Of a DNA stretch of 6,182 bases, positions 6,173-6,182 are shown one piece after another (positions within the stretch are counted from its first letter, which is position 1; every line of letters begins with the position of its first letter). The stretch spans positions 1-6,182 of the forward strand of contig JAAYZI010000376.1 of the NCBI GenBank assembly GCA_012514925.1, written 5' to 3'. A program made the translations under genes and the position numbers. This DNA is from Deltaproteobacteria bacterium. Lineage in GTDB: Bacteria; Bdellovibrionota_C; UBA2361; JAAYZI01. The notes under the pieces were generated by a model. That model made no database searches, was not told the DNA's origin, and was given only the letters and a program-made list of their open reading frames with translations.

Positions 6173-6182
6173 ACGTTTGTAA

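Noticed and set aside
6135..6182. Plus-strand ATG to TAA, 15 codons (MKRELQHNEAAHKRL), ending at the last base of the window
   Set aside because: Too short, no upstream Shine-Dalgarno; ending at the edge is most likely coincidence.
6069..6182. Minus-strand open frame entering from the right edge and ending at TAG 6069-6071
   Set aside because: About 37 codons, running through the repeats with no recognisable protein end; it could be the tail of an upstream gene but nothing supports it.

Overview
The window reads almost entirely from the minus strand. In transcription order (right to left) it holds a cytosolic PAS-type sensor histidine kinase, a gap of about 309 bp with a probable promoter, a full-length DNA polymerase III alpha subunit (dnaE), a biotin protein ligase (birA), and the first 46 codons of a type III pantothenate kinase (coaX) that runs off the left edge. 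No plus-strand gene, tRNA, rRNA, CRISPR array or transposase can be supported.

The organism is a bacterium of moderate GC content. The alpha subunit is a DnaE1-type enzyme of almost the length of the E. coli protein, with an apparently complete PHP metal site. The histidine kinase has the FFHD..N box and a Cys-rich PAS domain. I recall both features from Desulfobacterota/Desulfuromonadales-like and other environmental Gram-negative lineages (Verrucomicrobiota is an alternative), but the sequence alone does not settle the phylum.

Region by region: 1-140 is the start of coaX. Positions 141-968 are birA, whose stop codon directly abuts the coaX ATG, so the two are probably translationally coupled. 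Positions 969-1030 are a short spacer with a weak hairpin. Positions 1031-4504 are dnaE, starting at GTG behind a GGGGGTG ribosome site. Positions 4505-4813 are non-coding, with two TATAAT hexamers placed to drive dnaE. Positions 4814-6055 are the kinase, with an uncertain N-terminus that carries an 18-bp tandem duplication. Positions 6056-6182 are non-coding and rich in repeats.

Functionally, dnaE, birA and coaX look like a housekeeping operon: replication, then biotin attachment (fatty-acid synthesis and carboxylases), then the first step of CoA synthesis. The birA-coaX pair is a familiar arrangement; placing dnaE directly upstream is less so. The kinase has no response regulator in the window and its signal is unknown; the Cys cluster in its PAS domain suggests redox or metal sensing. 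I found no convincing undescribed system. The places most worth a second look are the Cys-bearing PAS domain and the repeat cluster at the right edge.
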